From the NCBI GenBank assembly GCA_038502055.1, contig JAXRKN010000038.1, positions 124,001-188,000 of the forward strand: a DNA stretch of 64,000 nucleotides. The letters run 5' to 3'. Of this stretch, positions 47,908 to 57,623 are shown piece after piece. The position numbers were made by a program, and so were the translations under genes. Numbering within the stretch: position 1 is the first letter of the stretch; the number at the start of each line of letters is the position of its first letter. Under the pieces are notes generated by a model. The model made no database searches. It worked only from the letters and a program-made list of their open reading frames with translations, and was not told the origin of the DNA. This DNA comes from Tanytarsus gracilentus (Eukaryota; Arthropoda; Insecta; Diptera; Chironomidae).

Positions 47908-48987
47908 AAACAAGATGGGTCTGCAAACGGCGTTGCCATTTCCAATAGCTCCGCTGTCTTAGATTAGTACCCCATAGTTCTGAAAAATGGACATTAGTGG
48001 CACTCCTGGCCGACCATGATGGACATTCCTCAAAAATCGTCAATGTCAATAAATTCCTGATGCAATGACGAGTTCAACGACATACATGAAGCCATAGTTC
48101 TGAAAAATGGACATTAGTGGCACTCCTGGCCGGCCATGATGGACATTCTTCAAAAATCGTCAATGTCAATCGATTCCTGATGCAATGACGAGTTCAACGA
48201 CATACATGAAGCCATAGTTCTTAAAAATGGACATTAGTGGCACTCCTGGTCGGCCATGATGGACACTCCTCAAAAATCATCAATGTCAATCGATTCCTGA
48301 TGCAATGACGAGTTGAACGACATACATGAAGCCATAGTTCTGAAAAATGGACATTAGTGGCACTCCTGGACGACCATGATGGACATTCCTCAAAAATCGT
48401 CAGTGTCAATCAATTCCTGATGCAATGACGAGTTCAACGACATACATGAAGCCATAGTTCTGATAAATGGGCATTAGTGGCACTCCTGGCCGTCCATGAT
48501 GGACATTCCTCAAAAATCATCAATGTCAATCGATTCCTGATGCAATTACGAGTTCAACGACACCCATGAAGCCATATAAAAGAAAATTTGTATGAAAAAG
48601 GACATTTTTGCACTCAGGGACGGTCCTTGGAGGGTCGTACCTCAAAACTAAATACTTCTTGCACAACTAGAGCCAAAACCCGATCTTTAGCCACAAACCC
48701 GAGTCAAATCCGACCAGCCGTTCTTGAGATATGGCGTTCACTAAGATCGTAAGAAAGTAAGAAAGTGAGAAAGTGAGAAAGTGAGAAAGTGAGAAAGTAA
48801 GATGACTTAAATGGCTCTAACTCCTCGTAGGATCAACCGATTTCAAATCTGTTTTCGCCAGTTTGTAGGGTTTGACTAGGCCTATCATTTGAGTATATGT
48901 TTTGGTATTGCACAATGTAATGTCTTGGCACTAGGGGCCGAAAACTGGTTTTGGAAAAATCCAAAATTAATATATAGCGGAGCTATA
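47908..48987 (+). mobile_element. repeat family X, copy 1
   Basis: About 1.08 kb. It begins 'aaacaagatgggtctgcaaa', followed by five monomers of about 120 bp (each with 'atggacattagtggcactcc' and 'tcctgatgcaatgacgagtt'), a unique 3' part with a GAAAGT microsatellite, and ends at 'agcggagctata'. The element carries 'atagctccgct' near its left end and the inverse 'agcggagctat' at its right end. No coding capacity seen. Confidence 0.85.
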
Positions 48988-49003
48988 AAACTATTTAAGA
49001 CTC

Positions 49004-49203
49004 AGCATCAATTCTACAACCAGCATCAATGACACCAGCAGCAACAACATCAGTGACACCAACAGCAGCAACAACTAAGCCAATAAAAGGAGCAGCAGTA
49101 GAATGTGAGCACTGCAATCGAAAGTTCCCCAAAATACGCGACTTAAAAATGCACCAAAAAGTGTACAAAAATGCAGCTTGTGTCACGCAGAAATTGCTGA
49201 AAT
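49004..49203 (+). pseudogene. C2H2 zinc-finger exon with a lost ligand
   Basis: One frame reads a Thr/Ala/Pro-rich linker and then ECEHCNRKFPKIRDLKMHQ with KVYKN, ending at a TAA (49201-49203). The second His of the finger is replaced by Tyr. It lies between repeat copies 1 and 2, which face each other, so it may be what remains of the same locus as 47714-47868. Confidence 0.4.
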
Positions 49204-49324
49204 AAAATATTTATGAAACAGGTTAATTTTTAGTGACTGCATCTTTATTTTATATTTTAGTTTTTTCAGTAGCTAAGGTAAAAGAAAGAAGAAAATAAAA
49301 ATTAATACCAAATCACATCACTTT

Positions 49325-50126
49325 TATAGCTCCGCTATATATTAATTTTGGATTTTTCCAAAACATGTTTTCGACCCCTAGTGCCAAGACATTACATTGT
49401 GCAATACCAAAACATATACTCAAATGATAGGCCTAGACAAACCCTACAAACTGGCGAAAACAGATTTGAAATCGGTTGCTCCTACGAGGAGTTAGAGCCA
49501 TTTAAGTCATCTTCTTTCTTCTTTCTCCTTTCTTACTTTTTGCTTTCTCACGATCTTAGTGAACGCCATATCTCAAGAACGGCTGGTGGATTTGATTCGG
49601 GTCTGTGACTAAAGATCGGGTTTTGGTTCTAGTTGTGAAGAAGTATTTTGTTTTGAGGTACGACCCTCAAAGGACCGTCCGTGGGTGAAAAATGTCCTTT
49701 TTCATACAAATTTTTCTTATATGTTCATGGGTATGTTGAACTCGTAATTTGACAGGAATCGAATGGAACGAGATTTTTGAGGAATGTCCATCATGGCCAG
49801 CAGGAGTGCCACTAATGTCCATTTTTAGAACTTTGGTTATGGGTATGTTGAACTCGTATTGCATCAGGAATCGATTGAACTGACGATTTTTGAGGAATGT
49901 CCATCATGGTCGGCCAGGAGTGCCACTAATGTCCATTTTTAGAACTATGGCTCCATGGGTATCGTTGAACTCGTTATTGCATCAGGAATGATTTACATTG
50001 ATGATTTTTGAAGAATGTCCTTCATGATTAACCAAGAGTGCCCTAATGCCCATTGCAACGGGTAGGGTGCTAATCTATGCGGAGCTATTGGAAATGGCAA
50101 CGCCGTTTGCAGACCCATCTTGTTTT
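49325..50126 (-). mobile_element. repeat family X, copy 2 (inverted)
   Basis: Inverse complement of copy 1 with fewer (about three, partly degraded) 120-bp monomers. It begins 'tatagctccgct' and ends 'cagacccatcttgtttt'. Copies 1 and 2 form inverted flanks around 48988-49324. Confidence 0.85.
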
Positions 50127-50200
50127 GAGAGTAAAAGCTCTCATAAAACCACCCTTGTATCCTTACCTTATTTTTATTTTGCTAAATAGTAAACTTGTTG

Positions 50201-50930
50201 CTACTGCTGCTGCTGGGGTTGTTGTTGGTGGTAAGGCTGTTGCAAAATCAATGGTTGTTGTGCCTGAATTAAATATGGTGGCTGCTGTTGTTGTTGTGCC
50301 TGAACAAAATAAGGCTGCTGTGGTTGTTGGACGACTAATGGAGGCTGCTGTGTTTGAAAATGACGAAAATTTGAAGCACGTTGCTGTTGCTTCTTCTGCT
50401 TATTGTTTGCCTTCCATTTGACGATGCTGCTGTTGTTGTTGTTGCGAGATGGACCAGCTTCTGTAGCCTTTTTAGCTGCTGCTTTGTTATCCTGAAAAAA
50501 AAAATTAATAAAATAATATTTGAAAGTTCTGAAGTTTATTACTTACCTCCGTTTTTACCCAAGTAGCTGCAATCATTGGTGTAAACAATTGGATATGACC
50601 GAGCCGTTCATTTGTTAGCTGTTAAAAAAAATTAGGTAAGTACTATAAAATCCAGCTGGATCTTATTTGAAGGTTATGTCAAATGTGAGATCCAGCTGGA
50701 TAATTAAAAAGGTAAGAAGAAATTAAACTTACATATCCAGCATCCTGCTTCCAAGCTAAGAGTGCATCTCTTTTTGCCTTCGGTGTAGGATACTCCGTTG
50801 CCTTCCATTCAGCCTCTTTTGCCGTTGTAGCTGCCACCAGATCTTCGATCGCTTTCCTCGCCGCAAAATTCATAGCTCGAAGATCCAAGTCTCTGCCTCC
50901 GTAGCTTTCCTCTAACTCTGGTTCTGACAT
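50201..50930 (-). CDS. Gln-rich protein of unknown function
   Basis: Exons 50930-50733, 50618-50547 and 50491-50201, 186 residues, phase 0 introns with good sites. The first two thirds are helical and Ala/Lys/Glu-rich (ARKAIEDLVAATTAKEAEWK; MIAATWVKTE; DNKAAAKKATEAGPS). The C-terminal 70 residues are Gln/Pro/Tyr-rich with repeated QQPQQPYFVQA and PPYLIQA units, i.e. a low-complexity, prion-like tail. I do not recognise a family. An acceptor immediately before the ATG (50942) implies an upstream untranslated or coding exon. Lies between repeat copies 2 and 3. Confidence 0.6.
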
Positions 50931-51030
50931 TATTCCTTTCTTCTAAAGTAAAATTATAAATAATTTAAATAAATAATCTCCCGTAAATGCGATGAGCGAA
51001 TAGTATGTGCTAAGAAAAACGATGAGCGGA

Positions 51031-51114
51031 TCACGCTTTGCCTCCGCCATCTTCTGCCGCGAAAATTATGGCACCTGCGACGAGCATGGTAGCAACAATT
51101 AATAAATTCTTCAT
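51031..51114 (-). CDS. small signal-peptide ORF, truncated paralogue of the 54400 gene
   Basis: 27 codons: a signal peptide (MKNLLIVATMLVAGAIIFA) followed by AEDGGGKA and a stop. The intron acceptor lies 1 nt before the ATG. A leader exon ending in a donor at 51182 (GTAAGT) is homologous to the leader of the gene at 54400. Compared with that gene it stops right after AEDGG, so it looks like a truncated, possibly dead, copy. Confidence 0.5.
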   Translation of the reverse strand: MKNLLIVATMLVAGAIIFAAEDGGGKA

Positions 51115-51417
51115 CCTTTAAATAAAAAATGAAAAAAAAACAATTAAAAAGAGTTAAAAAAATTTAACCTTAAAAACTTACCTTTTATTTCAACTGATCA
51201 CGGTTAAATCGAAAATTTTTTTTCAAGTTAAATTTTTACGTCCGAATGGTTTCAAGTTCTGATTGACAATGAGGCTAGAAATTTCTCACATTGCAACAAG
51301 CACAAGAGAGGTCGGTCATCCACGAGAAAGGATGCTCAGTTACTCTCTTGCAAAATCCAACTCACGAGACAAGAAAAAGACTCATATTAACTATTGAGGA
51401 TCACCCTGCACAAATAG

Positions 51418-52240
51418 AAACAAGATGGGTCTGCAAACGGCGTTGCCATTTCCAATAGCTCCGCTGTCTTAGATTAGTACCCCATAGTTCTGAAAAATGG
51501 ACATTATGGCACTCCTGGCCGGCCATGATGGACATTCATCAAAACTCATCAATGCCAATCAATTCCTGATCCAATGACCAGTTCAACGAGATACATGAAG
51601 CCATAGTACTGAAAAATGGACATTAGTGGCACTCCTAGCCGACCATGATGGACATTCCTCAAAAATCATCAATGCCAATTGATTCCTGATGCAATGACGA
51701 GTTCAACGACATACATGAAGCCATTGTTCTGAAAAATGGACATTAGTGGCACTCCTGGCCGTCCATAATGGACATTCCTCAAAAATCATCAATGTCAATC
51801 GATTCCTGATGCAATTACGAGTTCAACGATACCCATGAAGCCATAAAAGAGAAAATTTGTATGAAAAAGGATATTTTTGCACTCAGGGACGGTCCTTGGT
51901 GGGTCGGACCTCAAAACTAAATACTTCTTGCACAACTAGAGCCAAAACCCGATCTTTAGCCACAAACCCGACTCAAATCCGACCAGCCGTTCTTGAGATA
52001 TGGCGTTCACTAAGATCGTAAGAAAGTGAGAAAGTGAGAAAGTGAGAAAGTAAGATGACTTAAATGGCTCTAACTCCTCGTAGGAGCAACCGATTTCAAA
52101 TCTGTTTTCGCCAGTTTGTAGGGTTTGGCTAGGCCTATCATTTGAGTATATGTTTAGATATTGCACAATGTAATGTCTTGGCACTAGGGGCCGAAAACAG
52201 GTTTTGGAAAAATCCAAAATTAATATATAGCGGAGCTATA
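51418..52240 (+). mobile_element. repeat family X, copy 3
   Basis: About 0.82 kb, same orientation as copy 1, with three 120-bp monomers and the GAAAGT microsatellite. It interrupts one arm of the inverted duplication. The other arm (near 54100-54115) reads straight through the insertion point, giving an 'empty site' and proving that this unit is mobile or was mobile. Confidence 0.88.
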
Positions 52241-52824
52241 ATAATAAAATACAGTTGTTCGCATTTTAAATTGTTTAACTTTTAATACATATTTTTAAAT
52301 TATTAAAAAATAAAAAAAGTGAAAAAAAATTAAAATCTCAAGTAAAGCCATAACAAGATTTTAATTTTTACTTTTGAACAGCAACATAAAAAAAATCTTC
52401 TATTTGACTTTAGTAAAAATTCAGAGAAAAAAATACACAAGGCTAATTTAGCAGTTTTCAAAATAGGGAAAATTTTTGTGCTTTCAAAAAAAAGAAAATT
52501 GGTATAAGTGTCGTTTTAATTTTTTCCTTATTACACACGATCTGATTTTAAAGCGCGTTATCTGAGAGAAAAATCTGGTCGAACTTCATTGAACACATAA
52601 GAGACGATTGGTGGAAAGCTTTTAAAGATATATTCAGCTTTGAGCATACATCTTTAAAATAATAAAAGTTGATGAATAATATTCTTATGATGAGCAAGTT
52701 GTGTTTAAATAAGATGAGCTTAATGTAGCTTAATTCAGTCTTAATTCCGACGTCAAGCGTGAAAGTTTGAAAAATGAAGTTCTTTAAGATTTTTATTAGT
52801 GAGTTGATTGAATAATTTTAAACA

Positions 52825-53113
52825 TCAGTTCAAAATTTTTTTTATAATTAGGAAGGCGCTATAGTATGGATGTCTTAACCACGGCCTACCTTCCACATTG
52901 TCAAAATCAACTTCAATGTGCAGTTTTTTCCTTAATGTTATCGTTTCATTGATCAATTCTCTGAATCTAAAAGGTTAATTTTTATTGAGTATGTTATTTT
53001 ATTAGATCTGTGTAAATTTCTCACCTTTTGCATGATTCTGCTGCATTTTCAATGTCTTTCGAGTCCAATAATTTTAATATGAGTATCCACTCGTCATCCG
53101 AAAGCCTATTCAT
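52825..53113 (-). CDS. small F-box-like protein
   Basis: Exons 53113-53025 and 52966-52825, 76 residues, clean splice sites. The N-terminus LSDDEWILILKLLDSKDIEN followed by AAESCKRFRELI has the F-box pattern (L-x-[DE]...I-x-x-L-L...D...A-x-x-x-C-K-R-[FW]). The rest (VEGRPWLRHPYYSAF) is not recognised and there is no substrate-binding repeat. It may be a fragment of a longer F-box gene, or a free-standing Skp1-binding microprotein. Family call is inference from the motif only. Confidence 0.5.
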
Positions 53114-54399
53114 TTTTGTTTGTTCCTTATTTAATTTATTTTAACTTGTTTTTTGAGATAATTTTTAAAAGTACAACACGTGAATGGCAATAGTTGAAGA
53201 ATCAAGAGAGAGGGAAATAATGAGATGGGATGAAAAGATTAGGAGTAAAGTCATTGGAGAGCTCAGAGAACAAAATGTGTTCAGTGCAAAATTTTTTAAT
53301 ATGATGATTTTATTAATTTTTAGATAAAGTTTAATTAAACAGAAATCATTTATAAGTTTTTTTAAACACTCTTAATTTCACTCATTTTTATTTAATTTTT
53401 TTTATATATTGAAGAGAGAGAATTCTTTTTTATTAGTTGAGAGCTATACTTCATTAGATGTAGTTCCAGTCATTAAGTAGTTTTTCACCTAAAAATGATT
53501 TTAATTAGAATTTCTCAAAACTCTAGCGATGTAGGAAAAATGACACTTACTTATAGTGATGAGACGACGAAGTAAACAACGATCGGCATGAAACTCTGGT
53601 GAATGCCAGCGCGCAAGTGATGTAGCGAAACTCTCTAAAAATTAGTGAATTAGCTGTATTGAATTGGAAAAAAAATCAAGCTTAATTACCGAAAAAAAAA
53701 CTCTGACTTGAAATCCTAGCAAAATTTTTTTTTTATAATATGATGATTTTTTTTAAAGCTTTAGATAAAGTTTAATTAAACAGAAATTAAGTTTAAATTC
53801 ATTACCTTATGTTATCCATTTCATTTCAAAAAAGATAATGTAAAAATATTGATGATTATATCATTAAAAGCTTTTCACCAATTGTTCTCTTATGTGTTGA
53901 CTAATATAGTTCGACCAGATTTTTCTCGCAGATAACGCGCTTTAAAATCAGATCGTGTGAAATCAGAAAAAAATTAAAACGACACTTGTAGCAATTTTCT
54001 TTTTTTTGAAAGCACAAAAATTTTCCTTATTTTGAAAACTGCTAAATTAGTCTTTTGTATTTTTTTCTCTGAATTTTTATTAAAGTTAACAACTGCATTT
54101 TACTATTTGTGTAGGGTAATCCTCAATAGATAGTATGAGTCTTTCTCTTGTCTCGTGAATTCGCTTTTGGAAGAGATTAACTGAGCATCCTTTCTCGTGG
54201 ATGCCCGACCTCTCTTGTGCTAGTTGTAATGTGAGAATTTTCTAGCCTCATTGTTAATCGAGAAGTGATCCTATTCGGACGTGAAAAAATCAACTCAAAT
54301 ATACGGACAAGAAAAAAGTAAGTTTTCAGGTTAAATTTTTCATTCATTAATTAAATTTCACTAATTTAATTTTCTTTATTTTTTCTTTCTCATTTAAGG

Positions 54400-54612
54400 A
54401 TGAAATTGGCAGTATTTGTTTTCAACATCCTCGCAGCGTTCTTCGTTTTCGCCGAAGATGGCGGACGGCCAACACGTGTGAAAGTCAAGAGGGATGCCAC
54501 CATCTACTTCTTAGAACATTATTATGGCTTAATCTTTTTTGTCGTAATCGTCGGTACTGGCGTAGCCGTGGGAGTGATTATTAGAAAATATTGCTGCTCA
54601 CAAGAAGATTAA
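54400..54612 (+). CDS. small secreted/membrane peptide, 70 residues
   Basis: Signal peptide (MKLAVFVFNILAAFFVFA), AEDGGRPTRVKVKRDA, then a single membrane span (YGLIFFVVIVGTGVAVGVII) and a short RKYCCSQED tail. A leader exon ends with a donor at 54318 and the acceptor (ctcatttaag) lies 1 nt before the ATG. Predicted type I membrane microprotein. The KVKR dibasic site would release a short peptide if processed. Paralogous to the inverted ORF at 51031-51114. No family recognised. Confidence 0.6.
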   Translation: MKLAVFVFNILAAFFVFAEDGGRPTRVKVKRDATIYFLEHYYGLIFFVVIVGTGVAVGVIIRKYCCSQED

Positions 54613-54774
54613 AAAAAGTGCTTAAAGTTTCATAACCTCAAATTTCCATCAAATTTAATATTTTTCATCACATTTAATATTTCCATCACATTTAATATTT
54701 TCATCATTTAAAATAAATAAAAACGATAAGTATGGCTAAAGTGTCCTATTAAAAGTTACACGAAAAAAAAATAG

Positions 54775-54837
54775 TGATTCATTTATAAAATAAAATCTTT
54801 TAAAATGCCGCCTTAATTTTATTATTTTACGTGATAA
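54775..54837. repeat. 63-bp direct repeat, right copy
   Basis: Identical to 46908-46970; bounds the right side of the block, 218 bp before the peroxidase start codon. Confidence 0.95.
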
Positions 54838-55055
54838 ATATACACAGCAATAAAAGGCAATAAAACTATTAATTTTGCGATGCTCGTGACTCACGATGAA
54901 AATTTATAAAATTAAAATTGGTATAAATTAAGGAGCTCTACCGCTGAAAAGTCCAGAAAGTTTTCTTCAGTCAATCAGAAAAAGTAACTAGTGCAGTGTA
55001 GTGAAAAAAGTCAAATAGTGAAAAAATAAAAAAAGTGACAAAGTGAGGTTAAAAA

Positions 55056-57496
55056 ATGGTGACAATTTGGATTATTTTGTGTTTAATCGTTGGATTTACA
55101 AACGGACAAAATAAAACGTGTTTTTCGCAAGAAGAATTTGACAATGCTTACAATGATGCATTAAGAAATTATCGAAACTTTAGTCAAAGACTAAATGATA
55201 GTATTGAAAATCGAGGATGTGGCATTAATGCCACAAGTCCAATGTTCGCACATTTCGCAAGTTCGTATTTGACTCAAGAAATTTTGGAACAAGACGAATT
55301 TGCAACAGTCACAAACTTTGCTTTAAAAGCACTTAGAGAGGGAAAAAGTTACAATAGAACTGAATTCAGAGCTTGCTTGTCAAAAGTCGTGACTTCAAAA
55401 TTTTGCAAACCCTTGCGACCTAATTGCACTTTTGCGGAAACAAGGTAAGTCACGAACTCAAATAAATTGTTTTATAGTATTTTTTCATTAGTTACTATCG
55501 AACTGATGGCCAGTGCAATAATGTCAATAACCTAATGCTAGGAGCACAACAAACACCTGTTATTCGACTGTTAGAAGACACCTTTGTTGATGACATTGAT
55601 ACACCCTCCTCAAGTCGGTCAAATAATGCAAAAATTGTGTCGAATAAGGCAAATGAGATAAGACATGATTTCAATCCAAATGACAGGAGACCAAACTTTC
55701 CAAGTGACTTTAACGTGATTTATTGGCAAATTATGACGCACGATTTTATGATGACGAAGAAAGCTCAGGTCCTTATAATTAACATATAGTTTTGTAACCA
55801 TATATAAAAATCATTAATTGTCTAGATAACAACAAGTGGTGGAGAAGCTGGATTCAATTGTTGCAAAAATGAAAAATGTAATGATCATGAAACTCTGATT
55901 AAAACTAATCCTCAATGTATTCCAATTCCAATATCACAAAACGATTCATGTTATGGAAATAGAATTAATTGCTTGCACTATTCAAAATCAATGCATGCAT
56001 TTGAACAGTGCAAAATAAATTTGCCATCGACACCAATAAACTTTCACACCCCTTTCTTGGATTTTGAAGTTCTTTATAACGAGAAAGCTTTAAAGCACAT
56101 TGAAGAAAATGGAGGTGTCTTTGATGTAAAAAATTCTACAAAAATGAAAGAAATTTTGATAGGCTATGATGAGCGAAATGGCCAATTACCAGGACTTTTC
56201 TTTTTTCTAATTATTTTTGCCGAGTTTCACAACTTTATTGATACGCAGTTTAAAACAATTAAACCCCCTGTTACTGATCGAACTCATGAAGTTCGCAAGG
56301 CCACAACTGCTATTTATCAAAAATTAATGGTTGATTCGTTAAATTCTGTTATACCAGGTATTTAAATTTAAATTTTATTTTTCATATTCATTAATGCAAA
56401 CATTTTTTCGTCTAAGAATCGTTTGAATCTCCTGTAAACTGTTACGATCCAAATATCAACCCTCAAGTCAGCATCGAGTTTAATATAGCTATGAGAGTTT
56501 TTCATTACTTTATTCGTGATAATTGGAGAATTTATCCTGAAAGTCTTTTCGTCCGTAGTAATCCTCTTGGTGGTGGGTTAATACTTATGTCTGATATTAA
56601 TATGACTGAAATTCTGGACGTATGGGATTTTTACACGACAAAACGCTGTGGCCTTTTTCATGGGTATAAAAATTTAGCTCTTTGTTATTAGTATTTTAAG
56701 TAATTTAATATTTCTATTAATTTAATTAAAAGTCTACTCGACTCTTCCTGGAATGTTGGAGCTGTCGGGCCAATTATGAACTGCAACTATTTCGCTAAAA
56801 GTTCTGAAGTTAAGGGCATTGACTTGAGAGCTTTTGACATGAATTTTGGTAATTCCGTAAAATATTTTTCAAGCACAAAAAATCTTTTTATTATAATTTT
56901 TTTTACTAGATTTTAATTTAGCGCATTATAGAGAAAATGAAATTTTATAAGAGAATTTTTTTCTTTTTATTTTCAGGACAAAGTTTAGGAGAGCCTTCAT
57001 ACTGTGATGCAATAAAATTTTTCAAATCAAATGTAAATTGTAACATTGCTGGTATTATACAAGGCTTTTATGGAAATAATGTTGCAAATGTACCATTAAC
57101 TTTGGGACTGGACGTTGAAGGCGACGGAGTGACCGAAACAACCACAAAAATTTTAATAGATCAGTTTAGAAGAACTATTTGCGGGGATCAATTTTGGTAT
57201 AATCATGGGGTGAATGAACTTTTTAAGAAAAATAACAGGAGTAACAACACAGAATACTTTACGAAAAGTAAGTTTTTGATTTTTTTCATAGAATTAATTT
57301 TTTTATGTTAAAATTTATTTTAGCGCAACGAGATTTTGTCAACAATTTTACGTTGCGTGATTTACTTTGCTCGATCAACAACTGTCCGACTAGAATTCAA
57401 GAAAATGCATTTTTTTCACCATTTGCTGGAAATAGAAAACGATTTGATTGTGTTAACGACAATACAGAGAGGATGTTCAAGACATGGTTTAATTAG
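55056..57496 (+). CDS. animal heme peroxidase homologue, probably inactive
   Basis: Secreted member of the animal (cyclo-oxygenase/peroxidasin-type) peroxidase family. Exons 55056-55444, 55492-55768, 55826-56357, 56417-56663, 56733-56848, 56977-57267, 57324-57496, 674 residues. Signal peptide (WIILCLIVGFTNG). Seen: a propeptide-like N-terminal third, YRTDGQCNN, FNVIYWQIMTHDFMMTKKAQ holding the distal His213, NCCKN, and RVFHYFIRD with the proximal His429. Family hallmarks missing: the Asp before the distal His (normally DHD) is Thr212; the LREHNR motif with the catalytic Arg reads FAEFHNF (353-359), so that Arg is absent. Many N-glycosylation sequons. Likely a pseudo-enzyme or eggshell/matrix protein. 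All splice phases fit, so it is not a decayed pseudogene. Confidence 0.88.
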
Positions 57497-57623
57497 TTGT
57501 AAAGGAAAGATTGAAATATAAAATTTATAAAAAACAAGTTGTGATATTTTATTCATGAATTAAGGAATCTTTTTCTTTCACAAAAATAGCTTAAATTTAT
57601 TAAGAAAATAATGTGCATTTACT

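Larger units (their letters stand above)
51031..54612. repeat. large inverted duplication with a unique centre
   Basis: 51120-51417 plus about 52390-52640 is the inverse complement of about 53880-54398 at roughly 80-85% by eye (shared words: 'tgagcatcctttctcgtgga', 'cctctcttgtgct', 'aaaatttttgtgc', 'aaagcgcgttatctg'). The arms hold the promoters, leaders and starts of two divergent small genes. The centre (52.65-53.87 kb) holds the F-box-like gene. Confidence 0.8.

Noticed and set aside
47908..52240. Helitron as the class of repeat family X
   Set aside because: No 5' TC, no 3' hairpin followed by CTRR, and inverse-complementary words near both ends, which Helitrons lack.
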